64,000 bases of DNA from Neobacillus endophyticus (GTDB lineage: Bacteria > Bacillota > Bacilli > Bacillales > Cytobacillaceae): NCBI RefSeq assembly GCF_013248975.1, contig NZ_JABRWH010000001.1:4360001-4424000 (forward strand). Reading direction: 5' to 3'. This document shows positions 33,948 through 42,458 of this stretch, in pieces. The notes beneath the pieces were generated by a model. It saw nothing but the letters and a program-made list of their open reading frames with translations. It ran no database searches and had not been told where the DNA came from. The position numbers were made by a program, and so were the translations under genes. Every line of letters starts with the position of its first letter. The stretch's first letter is position 1.

Positions 33948-34709
33948 TTACATCTCCTCCTTTTTGCCGATGATCGCGAGAAAAATTTCCTCCAATGTCG
34001 GCTGCTTTTCGACATACTCCACTTTCGCTGGCGGGAACATCTCTTTGAGTTCGGTAAGTGTACCGGTTGTGATGATTTTTCCGCCATGCAGGATGGCGAT
34101 ACGATCTGCCAGTTGTTCGGCTTCCTCCAGGTACTGGGTCGTCAGCAAGATGGTCGTGCCGCTGCCAGCAAGCTCTTTGACGGTAGACCAGACTTCAATC
34201 CGCGCTTCGGGGTCAAGCCCTGTCGTCGGTTCATCGAGAAAAATAACTGCTGGCGTCCCGATCAGGCTCATGGCGATGTCCAGTCGGCGCTTCATCCCGC
34301 CTGAATATTGGTCCGCCCTGCGGTTGGCCGAATCAGTCAGGCTGAATCTTGCAAGCAAATTATCGGCGACTTGAGCGGGATTGGAAATTCCTCTCAACTT
34401 GGCAATCATCTTCAGGTTTTCCCTTCCTGTGAGCATACCGTCTAAAGCTGAGAACTGTCCTGTTAGGCTGATGCTCTGGCGAACATCATCCGGTTGACGC
34501 TGGACATCAAAGCCACAAATACCTACATCGCCCCTATCGGGCTTCATTAGCGTCGAGAGGATGTTGACCGTCGTTGTCTTGCCCGCTCCATTTGAGCCCA
34601 GAAGTGCGAAAATTTCGCCACGCCGCACCTCAAAATCGACCCCCTTTAAGACTTCCTTGTCTTTAAAGGATTTTTTTAACCCTTTTACAGATATCGCTGA
34701 ATTGCTCAT
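33948..34709 (-). CDS. ABC transporter ATPase (DrrA-like)
   Basis: A 253-residue ABC ATPase with Walker A GSNGAGKTT near 41, the Q-loop SLTGQFSAL, the signature YSGGMKRRLD, Walker B VIFLDEPTTGLD and the switch His replaced by Gln (LLTTQYLEEAE), as in the DrrA antibiotic-resistance family. It powers export through the adjacent permease. ATG at 34709 follows GGAGG; a longer frame upstream has no site and crosses the promoter region. It forms an operon with the permease and probably with the DUF1048 and PadR genes upstream. Confidence 0.92.
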   Translation of the reverse strand: MSNSAISVKGLKKSFKDKEVLKGVDFEVRRGEIFALLGSNGAGKTTTVNILSTLMKPDRGDVGICGFDVQRQPDDVRQSISLTGQFSALDGMLTGRENLKMIAKLRGISNPAQVADNLLARFSLTDSANRRADQYSGGMKRRLDIAMSLIGTPAVIFLDEPTTGLDPEARIEVWSTVKELAGSGTTILLTTQYLEEAEQLADRIAILHGGKIITTGTLTELKEMFPPAKVEYVEKQPTLEEIFLAIIGKKEEM

Positions 34710-34877
34710 TCTTTTTCCTCCTTTTAAAAATTGCTTTACTGAGTTAGATTGCCTTTTCTCCCTACTTAGTCTGACTGATATTCTGTATAACTTATTACTG
34801 AAGTTAAAATATAACTGAATAGCGAAGGTGCAATTCACATTTGTTACCAGCTACTCAGTCAGAAGGATCAATTGAAT

Positions 34878-35219
34878 TTATTTTTTTTCGAATCGCTTCA
34901 TGATACTTTGGTTTAAATCTTCACGATACTTAGCGAAATAGGTTTTAGCGTTCGCCACTAGTTCATCTGCAAAAGACGCCACATCGTCCCCAGTGATTTC
35001 CAGCACTTGCCTTCCTTCCGCCGCACCGGCTTCGAATAAATCGATTAATTCATACTGCATGTGCAGCATATCCATCCCGTTGCCCGCTGTGAAATGCCAC
35101 ATGTAGTTTTGAATTTTCTTAAATACAAACTCGTAGTCCTCTGGAAGGGCTTCAACCCGTGCCATCATCATCTTGTATTCTTTTTTATCACCAATCATTT
35201 TTTTGAACATTTCCAACAT
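34878..35219 (-). CDS. DUF1048 domain protein
   Basis: The 113-residue helical protein matches DUF1048: IGDKKEYKMMMARVEALPEDY, FTAGNGMDMLHMQYELIDLFE, and DVASFADELVANAKTY. Such proteins are almost always encoded beside a PadR regulator and an ABC exporter, as here, and their role is unknown. It is cytoplasmic, with no hydrophobic helix. The ATG at 35219 follows AAAGGAGG. It is the second gene after padR on this strand. Confidence 0.88.
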   Translation of the reverse strand: MLEMFKKMIGDKKEYKMMMARVEALPEDYEFVFKKIQNYMWHFTAGNGMDMLHMQYELIDLFEAGAAEGRQVLEITGDDVASFADELVANAKTYFAKYREDLNQSIMKRFEKK

Positions 35220-35290
35220 GTTATATTTCCTCCTTTTATATTAAGCTGAACAAGACACTCCAAATAGATCGGACGGAATATCTTATGAAG

Positions 35291-35611
35291 TTAGCGTGAC
35301 TTCAAGACGTTAATTTTCGATGATACAAAATCCCATTTTTTCCAAAACAATTCAAGTTCTTGGCGGCCAGCCTTATTTAGCGTGTAAAACTTTCGTGGTG
35401 GTCCCATATCTGACGGTTTCTTTTCTATGTCCACTAGTTTTTTCTTTTCTAATCGTACGAGGATGGTGTAGACCGTCCCTTCCACGACTTCGGTAAATCC
35501 GAGCTCGTTCAGGCGGCGGGTAATCTCGTATCCATAGGTTTCATGGCGACTGATGATTTCTAGCACGCAGCCTTCAAGCGAACCCTTTAGCATTTCAGTT
35601 AAATTTTCCAT
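35291..35611 (-). CDS. PadR family transcriptional regulator
   Basis: A 106-residue PadR-s2 type repressor: MLKGSLEGCVLEIISRHETYGYEI, the winged-helix turn TEVVEGTVYTILVRLEKKKL, and the wing with MGPPRKFYTLNKAG. PadR proteins of this size repress neighbouring multidrug ABC exporters and release when ligand binds. ATG at 35611 is eight bases after GAGGTGG. The region upstream has a long inverted repeat that probably is its operator, and that whole region is duplicated further upstream. Confidence 0.9.
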   Translation of the reverse strand: MENLTEMLKGSLEGCVLEIISRHETYGYEITRRLNELGFTEVVEGTVYTILVRLEKKKLVDIEKKPSDMGPPRKFYTLNKAGRQELELFWKKWDFVSSKINVLKSR

Positions 35612-35839
35612 GTTTAGAGCCACCTCTATTTCGTCTGACTTATATTCAGTGTTACTCAGTACTAAAGTAAATTTTTACTCAATAGCTTTTGGATAAATCA
35701 TGCTATTGAGTATTACTCATTACAGGTATATCGTAACACCGAGTAGCATTAGTGTCAACTATTTTTCTTAAAAAGACGATACCCATTTTAACTGCTCTGC
35801 AGCTCCTTCACAAATTGATCTGGTATCTATAATGTTTAT
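35597..35839. repeat. Promoter/5' padR duplication, copy A (attached to the gene)
   Basis: About 243 bp, from the first codons of padR through its upstream region, recur at 35901-36145 with roughly 90% identity by eye. This copy is joined to the intact gene. Confidence 0.85.
35676..35712. promoter_or_regulatory. Likely PadR operator, copy A
   Basis: TACTCAATAGC (35676-35686) and GCTATTGAGTA (35702-35712) are perfect inverted arms with 15 bases between. Further TACTCA-type half-sites flank it (GTTACTCAGTACT, ATTACTCATTA). Confidence 0.6.
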
Positions 35840-35900
35840 AGGGAAAAAAATAGTACGAAGGGTTTTGAAACTATAATGAACCCTCTGCCCCTATAGTTTA

Positions 35901-36145
35901 AGTTAAATTTTCCATGTTAAGAACCACCTCTATTTCGTCTGATTTATATTCAGTGTTACTTAGTACTAAAGTAAATTTTTACTCAATAGCATTTGGATAA
36001 ACCACGCTATTGAGTATTACTTATTACAAGTATATCGTAACACCGAGTAGCAACAGTGTCAATTATTTTTCTTAAAAATAGTTCAATACCCATTTTAACT
36101 GCTTTGCAGCTCCTTCACAAATTGATCCGGTGCCTATTTCGTTTA
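35901..36145. repeat. Promoter/5' padR duplication, copy B (orphan)
   Basis: The second copy begins with the padR start region (AGTTAAATTTTCCATGTTAA) but no coding sequence follows: only 60 bases separate it from copy A. A tandem duplication followed by deletion of the extra gene explains this. Confidence 0.85.
35980..36016. promoter_or_regulatory. Likely PadR operator, copy B
   Basis: Both arms of the inverted repeat (TACTCAATAGC and GCTATTGAGTA) are unchanged in the orphan copy, while the spacer has drifted. Confidence 0.55.
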
Positions 36146-36232
36146 AAGATATAAACTTAGAAAGCCTAAAACAAACGTTAAATAAAAGTTATATATCCCT
36201 CAACTTTAATTTGTTATGTTTTTAGAACATTT

Positions 36233-36757
36233 TTAAGCCGATTGTTTATTTGTCTTTACCTCTTCATTTCTTTTTGCGGTTACTGCATAAAAATAAATGA
36301 CTAAGGTGATTTCCATTAAGAACATAAACCAGTCAACGGAAATCGCTTCTTGGAAGGCGTTTCCAGGATCTACAAAAAGAGTATCTCCGCCCATAATGGC
36401 ATAATTCAAACTCATAAATGCTCCAACAATCGTCGCAAGTAAGCCCAATTTTGCTAATAACCTATTATTTTTTCGCATCAATTTTTGTATTGCATAAAGA
36501 AGAAAAATAACTCCAACAAACAGTTCCCCTGACATGACTAATATTCCGAATAAATGCGAATTGGGAATCCCTACATTTTTCAATATTGTGGCATATGGTT
36601 GAAATGTAATACTTGAAATTGCGTCCTTCATTTGCTTAGGCAATTGGTTAAAAAAGTCTTTGTTTACTACTTTGTTAATAAAAGCAATTAGCCATTGATA
36701 AGCTATAATTAAAAGTAGAATAGGTAGAATCAATTGACTTGTTACCTTTTTTTCCAT
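36233..36757 (-). CDS. DoxX/DoxD-like membrane protein
   Basis: The 174 residues have four or five hydrophobic helices (about 9-30, 66-90, 100-120, 140-162) and the DoxD/DoxX features: a KDFFNQLPKQM segment after helix 1, a GILVMSGELFVGVI helix, and LNYAIMGGDTLFVDPGNAFQE before the last helix. DoxX-type proteins associate with thiosulfate or quinone oxidation or membrane redox stress; here no partner is visible. The ATG at 36757 follows AGGGGAGG. Confidence 0.8.
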   Translation of the reverse strand: MEKKVTSQLILPILLLIIAYQWLIAFINKVVNKDFFNQLPKQMKDAISSITFQPYATILKNVGIPNSHLFGILVMSGELFVGVIFLLYAIQKLMRKNNRLLAKLGLLATIVGAFMSLNYAIMGGDTLFVDPGNAFQEAISVDWFMFLMEITLVIYFYAVTAKRNEEVKTNKQSA

Positions 36758-36943
36758 CTTCGTTGCCTCCCCTTCTTAATTTTAAACTGAAATTATTTTT
36801 TACATTTTCCATATATTTATTCCTGAACAATTGATATAGATATTTGTTGGTATCCTGTAAGTCCATTTTCATACAACGCATACAAATAGTGCAGCACCTC
36901 CTGGTATGATAAACCTATCCATTTATAGGAGGTGGTTTTTCAT

Positions 36944-37069
36944 ATGCCAAGGATTAGATTTAGAAATAAAAAAATAGAGTGTCAGGCTATTGATTTCAAA
37001 AGGGAACAAAAAAAGGCTCTACTTCTCATTGAAGTAAAAGCCCCGTTTGTAAATGAATGTATGAATTAG
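36944..37069 (+). CDS. Doubtful 41-residue ORF with a strong ribosome binding site
   Basis: ATG at 36944 follows AGGAGGTGG at good distance and opens MPRIRFRNKKIECQAIDFKR, which resembles the start of a small ferredoxin-like protein. The frame then runs through the terminator hairpin at 37008-37044, so the end is unlikely to be coding. It may be the 5' stub of a lost gene. AGGAGGTG also pairs with CACCTCCT at 36895. Confidence 0.3.
   Translation: MPRIRFRNKKIECQAIDFKREQKKALLLIEVKAPFVNECMN
37008..37044 (-). terminator. Terminator of the tyrosine-rich cupin gene
   Basis: On the minus strand GGCTTTTACTTC and GAAGTAGAGCC pair around five bases and are followed by TTTTTTTG. It lies 39 bases past the stop at 37083. 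Confidence 0.8.
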
Positions 37070-37082
37070 AATTAGAATTCGA

Positions 37083-37613
37083 TTATTCTGTGGCCATAGC
37101 CTGTGCTTTAGTTAAATGAACCGTACCAGCTGGATGCTGTGGAGGAGCATAGATAGAATAAAGTTTTAAAGGGGTATTACCTGTATTAGTTACATTATGC
37201 CAGGTGCCAGCAGGAATCATAATGGCATAATCATCAAAAACTTGTTGAATAAAGTTTAACTGATCTTTCCTCTTGCCCATTTGCACGACCCCTTGACCTT
37301 GTTCAATCCGTAAGAATTGGTCCACGTTAGGGTGAATTTCTAAACCAATGTCTTCGCCAACATTAATACTCATTAATGTAACTTGTAGATGGTTACCCGT
37401 CCACAAGGTGGTACGATAGGTATTGTTATGCTTTGCTGCTTCATTAATATTGACTACATATGGTTGACGCCCATAATCTTTTACCATATTTCTTCCGTTA
37501 TCATAAATATTCCAGTAATGGTGCTGTCTTATATAATTATTATACATCGGGACATTTTCACAATAAACATATCGCTGATATGAGTATGGATATTCCCAAG
37601 GGGCATAGTACAT
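37083..37613 (-). CDS. Cupin domain protein with a Tyr-rich head, possibly spore coat
   Basis: The 176 residues start with an aromatic segment (YYAPWEYPYSYQRYVY, 1-20) and carry a cupin barrel (YRTTLWTGNHLQVTLMSINV, EIHPNVDQFLRIEQGQGVVQMG, IMIPAGTWHNVTNTG). The His/Glu/His metal ligands lie in HPNVDQ and GTWHNV. This arrangement is common in Bacillus and is often annotated simply as cupin; the Tyr-rich head recalls coat proteins that are crosslinked through tyrosine. ATG at 37613 follows AAGGG about 10 bases before. Confidence 0.8.
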   Translation of the reverse strand: MYYAPWEYPYSYQRYVYCENVPMYNNYIRQHHYWNIYDNGRNMVKDYGRQPYVVNINEAAKHNNTYRTTLWTGNHLQVTLMSINVGEDIGLEIHPNVDQFLRIEQGQGVVQMGKRKDQLNFIQQVFDDYAIMIPAGTWHNVTNTGNTPLKLYSIYAPPQHPAGTVHLTKAQAMATE

Positions 37614-37787
37614 CTTATTCATTCCCTTCACAGATTTATACAAATTATCGTATGCACTATTTTATGGGAATGTACTTATGTGCATGGAGAACTTAGTCCA
37701 AAACAGTGGATCAATTTAATAAACTATTGAACAAAGTATAAACACATTCTTCAACTAAATTGCCCTGTTTGTTCTATAAAAAAAGTG

Positions 37788-37825
37788 CAAAAAAACGTTG
37801 ATCCTGCCAGGATCAACGTTTTTAT
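37788..37825. terminator. Strong bidirectional terminator
   Basis: AAAAACGTTGATCC and GGATCAACGTTTTT pair perfectly around five bases. It lies between the small zinc-ribbon gene and the cupin gene start. Confidence 0.88.
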
Positions 37826-37887
37826 AAGTTGAAGAAATAGCGCCATTTCTCTTTAATAGAAACCGGCTTTTCGTTTTCTCTAAACGT

Positions 37888-38097
37888 TTAGCGTGACGTT
37901 TTTGGTGGTTGGCACACGTCACATTTACGTTGGTGATTATTTTTAAATTTCGTAAATGTTTTTTCAAAGTTGCTACCACATGCACATTTAAATAGTAACT
38001 TTTGAGAAAAACCGTGATATTCAGTTGTAAGCAACTTACTTTCCGAATTTTTTTCAACAAATTCTTTAATTTTTCCAATCGTCCATCGTTTATTCAT
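37888..38097 (-). CDS. Short zinc-ribbon-like protein, possible truncated endonuclease head
   Basis: A 69-residue basic protein: MNKRWTIGKIKEFVEKNSES, LLFKCACGSNFEKTFTKFKN and CDVCQPPKTSR, with two CxC/CxxC knuckles that can form one zinc ribbon. The opening resembles the DNA-binding head of longer phage or homing-type endonucleases, where a nuclease domain would follow; here it stops at once. The ATG at 38097 follows GGAGGTG. It may be a functional small protein or a truncated one. Confidence 0.55.
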   Translation of the reverse strand: MNKRWTIGKIKEFVEKNSESKLLTTEYHGFSQKLLFKCACGSNFEKTFTKFKNNHQRKCDVCQPPKTSR

Positions 38098-38502
38098 ACT
38101 CTAACACCTCCAAATTTTATCGCTAGTCGGAGGCTTTTCATGGCATCCGTTCAATTATAAGTAAAATGAATAATTATCCTAAGTTCCTCATTATAACATG
38201 AGCAGGCACACAATTAAACATAGATGGAAGTTATCGTATTAAACTTTACTGCTAATTACAACATAGCCGAGTATTTGAGCGGATTTTGTAATACTACCCA
38301 TCACTTGCAAAAGCCAGGAAAATTCGCAACTCATTGATGTCCATTTCTGTCCCCAATATTATTATCATTAAAAACGAATCTATATATCGTTTATGTTCAT
38401 TTTACATGATGATTGTCAGAGTGTACAATTTCGTAGAAACTCCAAAAGGGAACATTTTGGTTCCTCTATCAAGTTATTAAGAAATTTTCAAGGAGGTAAA
38501 AT

Positions 38503-38892
38503 ATGGTTAATTATTCTAACATTGAAATTGGAGAACAGTTTCTGTCTGCGTACAATGCTCACAATTGGGAAGGAATTCGAAAGTTATTACATCCATCTGT
38601 TAAATGGACCCTACCAGGCAACGGAGCAATTTCGGGGACGGCTGAAGGAAAAGATGCTGTTATCAATCGAGTCAAGTCAATTGTAGATGGAAAAGTACGT
38701 ACACAACTTCACGGAATACTTGTGGGTCAATTTGGGCTAACCTTATCACTACACAACTCAGCTGTCTCAGACGATGGTCGTGTCCTAGAAGAAGAATTAG
38801 CGACAGTGTTAACCATTGAATCTGAACTTATTACTAAAATAGATACTTACCTTTCTGATGTGGCTGGAATGGAACAATATTTTTCAAAATAG
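38503..38892 (+). CDS. NTF2-like (SnoaL-type) protein
   Basis: The 129-residue alpha+beta cone-fold protein has typical features: LSAYNAHNWEGIRKLLHPSVKWTLPG at the N-terminus, GTAEGKDAVINRV, and a C-terminal ITKIDTYLSDVAGMEQYF. SnoaL-like proteins are small isomerases, hydrolases or binding proteins, often in stress or secondary metabolism. The substrate cannot be named. The ATG at 38503 follows AAGGAGGT. It is a single gene ended by the hairpin at 39143. Confidence 0.82.
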   Translation: MVNYSNIEIGEQFLSAYNAHNWEGIRKLLHPSVKWTLPGNGAISGTAEGKDAVINRVKSIVDGKVRTQLHGILVGQFGLTLSLHNSAVSDDGRVLEEELATVLTIESELITKIDTYLSDVAGMEQYFSK

Positions 38893-39142
38893 AATAATGA
38901 AGTGTTATCAATTAAATAAAACAGTTCTTTGATTCAGGTGGTTTATGTTTCGGATCTTAGATAGAAAGATGCCGGCAATGCTATGATGCAGTTTTAAATT
39001 ATATTTAAAAACCATTAATAATTGATTTTAGAATTCAATTAATTTAATTCTGCAACTTTGAGGTTCGTAACGTGCTGCTCGTAATGACGTAACTCACAAA
39101 ATTTAAGGACAGTAGCTTTTACTAACTTACTATTACTACATT

Positions 39143-39185
39143 CCAAAAAAGTGATGATATTAATATGAATACATCACTTTTTTGG
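39143..39185 (+). terminator. Terminator after the NTF2-like gene
   Basis: CCAAAAAAGTGATG and CATCACTTTTTTGG pair perfectly with a 15-base loop. It is far (250 bases) from the gene but nothing else intervenes. Confidence 0.7.
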
Positions 39186-39708
39186 GGAGGTACTAACACT
39201 TTACAAAACTCTTATTAAATTCGACAATAATATAATTGAATCATTCAACTATAGCACCGTTACCTCAATAAGGATTTTGTTTCTTTCTTTTCCACTCTTT
39301 ATGTCATGTTCATTGTGTAAATACGAAGTGGGCGAATCTAAAATATCTATACCACTAATTATTTTTAACAAATCTCAAACAATTTCGTTATTAATAGCGG
39401 GGGCGTCAGCCATTACGTAGGACGAAGCTCAACCAGATACTTCATCCCTTTTCAATTTAGTTAAGTACTTTTTTCGGGTTAACCCCCGAATTTTGGACAA
39501 TATCTCTCTAATTCTTTTATTTTCTTAGTTTTTTATTTACTAGATTTCTTTCGTTATTCTTCAAAAAGGCCATGTTGCTTGACATGGAGCCTCTGTGGGC
39601 ATGATTCTTCTGCCAAGAAGCCAGCTGGTTCAAACATTGGCATCGCCGGCCAAGGCTATCATGCCCACCACTCCAAATCAAGCTGTTGCTTTGAATAAGT
39701 ACAGGCCA

Positions 39709-40581
39709 TTATACCCGGACCTCCTTGATTACCAACGAGTTTTGTTTTTGATAGAATTCCTTTGGCGACAAGTCTAAAAGGCTGGAATGAATCCGTCTTT
39801 CGTTATAGTACACCATAAATTTCATGACTTCCTGATATGCTTCTGCATAGGTTTCAAACTGCCATCTGGACAAGCAATCGTCCTCAAAAATGCGATGGAA
39901 AGATTCTACATGGGCATTCATATTTGGGGTTCTTGGTGGAATTCTTTCATGTTCCATTTTCGAATTTTCACAAAACTCTTCAAAGGTATGCGAAATAAAC
40001 TGTGGCCCATTGTCTGTTCGAATCACAGGTTTTTCCTTTTTAGCATATTGTTGGCGTTTCAATAACGCTCTTTGCAGAGTCTGTTTTACATCATCTCCGG
40101 TGCAGCTTAATCCCATATGATAGGCAACGATTCCTCTGTCATAGACATCTATAATGGACATGACAAAGAAAAAGCGATCTTCTCCTTCGATATATCCGTA
40201 TTTAATATCTGCTTCCCAAAGTTGATTAGAAGCTTTAATGATCCGATTTCGTGCTAATTTACGTGGAAAAGAGACTTTCTTTTGTCGTTGTGGTCGTAAG
40301 ATCCCAAGTTCCTTACATAGGCGATATACCTTTTTCTTATTAATAGTCAGGCTATATTTTCTTTGAAGTACTTTGGTTAATTTGCGATAACCATAGTTAT
40401 AAGCATCGCCTGCAATTTCTTCTAACAGAAATTCTTTGATTTGTTCATCCGATACTTTTTTTCCTTCCTCATTAAAGGAATAACCAGGTGCTGGACGACC
40501 CTCACTCACTTTTTTCTCTTCCACCCGGTAGTTCTTTTGATAATAATAGGTGGAACGAGGAATACCGATAATTTTGAGCAC
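39709..40581 (-). CDS. IS3 transposase OrfB (DDE integrase domain)
   Basis: The 290-residue listed frame contains an HTH_21 region (GYRKLTKVLQRKYSLTINKKKVYRLC), the first Asp in WEADIKYG, the second in VIRTDNGPQF and the Glu in MNAHVESFHRIF, followed by the IS3 YNERRIHSSL signature. All three catalytic residues are present. The frame has no start of its own: it extends upstream into orfA, so the active product is an OrfAB fusion made by -1 frameshifting. No internal stop is seen, so the element may be active. Confidence 0.92.
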   Translation of the reverse strand: MLKIIGIPRSTYYYQKNYRVEEKKVSEGRPAPGYSFNEEGKKVSDEQIKEFLLEEIAGDAYNYGYRKLTKVLQRKYSLTINKKKVYRLCKELGILRPQRQKKVSFPRKLARNRIIKASNQLWEADIKYGYIEGEDRFFFVMSIIDVYDRGIVAYHMGLSCTGDDVKQTLQRALLKRQQYAKKEKPVIRTDNGPQFISHTFEEFCENSKMEHERIPPRTPNMNAHVESFHRIFEDDCLSRWQFETYAEAYQEVMKFMVYYNERRIHSSLLDLSPKEFYQKQNSLVIKEVRV

Positions 40582-40619
40582 CTTTGAAATAGAATAGCCT
40601 TTGTTAATCCATTGATCAG

Positions 40620-40931
40620 CTACTTCAAGTTTTTCAGTAAGTGAGGGTTTTTCTTTTTTATTAAATCCCGTAAAATCGCTATTTCAAGGTCTTTTTCTCC
40701 CAAAATCATTTTGAGTTTTTCATTTTCCTTAGATAATTCTTTGGAATCTAGGTCTGGCAAAACAGCTACATCCATGTCTCCAAATTTTCCATCTTTATAT
40801 TCACGGATCCATCGACTAACCATGTTTGGATTCAATTCATACCGACGAGCTACAAGGGTAATATTTCCTGTTTCTCGGGCTTCCTTAATGACTTGTAATT
40901 TAAACTCTTTTGAATGTTTTATTCGCTTCAT
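40620..40931 (-). CDS. IS3 transposase OrfA with frameshift signal
   Basis: The 103-residue helix-turn-helix protein (FKLQVIKEARETGNITLVAR, NPNMVSRWIREYKDG) binds the element ends and carries a leucine-zipper-like C-terminus (LSKENEKLKMILGEKDLEI). A slippery AAAAAAG lies at 40653-40659 on the minus strand; slipping there by one base joins the frame to EKPSLTEKLEVADQW and onward into OrfB. The ATG at 40931 follows AAGGAGG. Confidence 0.92.
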   Translation of the reverse strand: MKRIKHSKEFKLQVIKEARETGNITLVARRYELNPNMVSRWIREYKDGKFGDMDVAVLPDLDSKELSKENEKLKMILGEKDLEIAILRDLIKKKNPHLLKNLK

Positions 40932-41078
40932 GATGTCAGCCTCCTTGGTACATTAAGCAGTATAATAAAATTTACTCTTACTGTCCAAGTTCATTTTGGG
41001 GCTAATAAGTTTTATATACGTAAAATTATAGGGTTCATAATTCAGAAATCTTAAAATCACGATGATAAATCAACCATA

Positions 41079-41846
41079 TTAGCTTCTCATTCTTACTGCA
41101 TAAGGATAAATTGGATCTTTTAATTGAAATTCATAAGTAAGACCATCTACAATTCCAACTACTTTTTGGCTATCATAAAGATCAAGCATAAATCCAGCCA
41201 TTTCTTTGGCTGTATGGTATTTGGGAAGAAGTCCTTCAAACTTAACATTTTCGTCTAAATCATTCGATACTTTTGCAAATTCAGTTTCTGTTGCAGCAGG
41301 AGCTAATACTTTTGCTTGCATGCTTGCTCCTATTTCTTTTAATTCATGTGCAAGCCCTTCAGTAAAGGCACTTACGTAGAATTTAGAAGCACAGTATGTG
41401 ATTGCATTTCCAATAATCGTATAACCCCCACCTGATGAAACGTTAATTAATTGTGTTCCTTCAACTGAAGAATAGTCACGCACATAAAGAGAAGTTAAAA
41501 TAGTTAAAGCCTCGATATTTAAATTAAGCATTGTCTCAATTTTAGTTAAATTTTGATCGCCAATTGATGCAAAATTACCAAATCCTGCGTTATTAATCCA
41601 TGTTTCGATTTCATATCCCTTTAAATCTTCATATAATGTATAAGCATTTTTCGTATTTGATAAATCAACTGTTTTAATAACGACATCTAATTCTGCATTT
41701 ACTTTCATGATCTCTGTTTTTAGTTTTTCAAGCTCCTCAGTTCTACGTGCCACAATGACTAGATTTTTACCGCGACCTGCAAAAGCAAGAGCTGTTTCAT
41801 AACCAATACCAGAACTTGCACCTGTAATAACTGTATATTTTTTCAT
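41079..41846 (-). CDS. Short-chain dehydrogenase/reductase
   Basis: A classic 255-residue SDR: TGASSGIGYETA cofactor loop at 8-19, DLSN, NNAGFGNF, catalytic Ser in NVSSGGGY and YCASK with Tyr and Lys near 153-157. It uses NAD(P)H to reduce or oxidise a carbonyl or alcohol; the substrate is unknown. ATG at 41846 has AGGAGG just before it. Its promoter has a 19-base spacer carrying a palindrome, the hallmark of MerR control, and the divergent merR gene is next door. Confidence 0.92.
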   Translation of the reverse strand: MKKYTVITGASSGIGYETALAFAGRGKNLVIVARRTEELEKLKTEIMKVNAELDVVIKTVDLSNTKNAYTLYEDLKGYEIETWINNAGFGNFASIGDQNLTKIETMLNLNIEALTILTSLYVRDYSSVEGTQLINVSSGGGYTIIGNAITYCASKFYVSAFTEGLAHELKEIGASMQAKVLAPAATETEFAKVSNDLDENVKFEGLLPKYHTAKEMAGFMLDLYDSQKVVGIVDGLTYEFQLKDPIYPYAVRMRS

Positions 41847-41907
41847 TTTAATGCCTCCTAATATTTTGTTATACTAACAAAAATTGATTGTTAACTTTTA
41901 CGGATTT

Positions 41908-41938
41908 ATTATAGTGGTTAGAGTAAACTCTAAGTCAA
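41908..41938 (-). promoter_or_regulatory. MerR-type promoter of the SDR gene
   Basis: The minus strand has TTGACT, exactly 19 bases, then TATAAT. The spacer contains TTAGAGTTTACTCTAA, an inverted repeat centred between the boxes. The overlong spacer is what MerR activators untwist. Confidence 0.85.
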
Positions 41939-41986
41939 AACCTATTTTTTACACTTGATTAGCATTGGTTAAATATGGAGGATTTT

Positions 41987-42367
41987 ATGTATACTATTGG
42001 CGAAGTGGCGCAACTAGTAGGAGTTAGCACACATACATTACGTTACTATGAAAAAGAGAATATCATTCTTCCAGATCGGAATGAAAATGGGGAAAGAAAA
42101 TATACTGAATCACATCTTCAATGGCTAAAATTTGTTTTAAAATTAAAAGAGACGCAAATGCCGATCACAAAAATCAAAGAGTATGCCTACTTGTATACTG
42201 AAGGAGAACATACAGCCATTAATCGATTAAAACTATTAGAAGATCATAAAAGTTCCATCGAAAACAAGTTAAAAACACTGAAAGAAACGAATAAAATGTT
42301 AGAACATAAAATTACTTCATATAAAGAAATGATTTTGAAAAGAAATGAAGTAAATACAAAAGCATAA
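41987..42367 (+). CDS. MerR family regulator
   Basis: The 126 residues show MYTIGEVAQLVGVSTHTLRYYEKENII, the MerR winged helix, FVLKLKETQMPITKIKEYAYL and a C-terminal coiled coil (about 80-122) for dimerisation. No cysteine cluster is present in the C-terminus, so metals are unlikely inducers; small organic compounds are more plausible. ATG at 41987 follows GGAGG at six bases; the ATG at 41975 is part of that site. It is divergent from, and likely activates, the SDR gene. Confidence 0.9.
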   Translation: MYTIGEVAQLVGVSTHTLRYYEKENIILPDRNENGERKYTESHLQWLKFVLKLKETQMPITKIKEYAYLYTEGEHTAINRLKLLEDHKSSIENKLKTLKETNKMLEHKITSYKEMILKRNEVNTKA

Positions 42368-42458
42368 TATTAAATTTTAAGGTAAATAACGAAAAACATT
42401 TTAAAAGGAACACACGTATTAGATGTATTTAATATGTGCGTTCCTTTACGTCACTTAC

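Larger units (their letters stand above)
39479..41005 (-). mobile_element. IS3-family insertion sequence
   Basis: A two-frame transposase is flanked by imperfect terminal inverted repeats: TTAACCCCCGAATTTTGG at the left, and the complement of TTAGCCCCAAAATGAACTTG at the right, both running into TTGGACA. Length is about 1.53 kb. The space between the left end and orfB (39500-39700) holds GC-richer sequence that I take as part of the element. A target-site duplication could not be fixed. Confidence 0.85.

Noticed and set aside
36675..36881. Minus-strand 68-codon frame overlapping the DoxX start
   Set aside because: It overlaps a well-supported gene out of frame, and the nearest AGGAGGTG is too far from its ATG.
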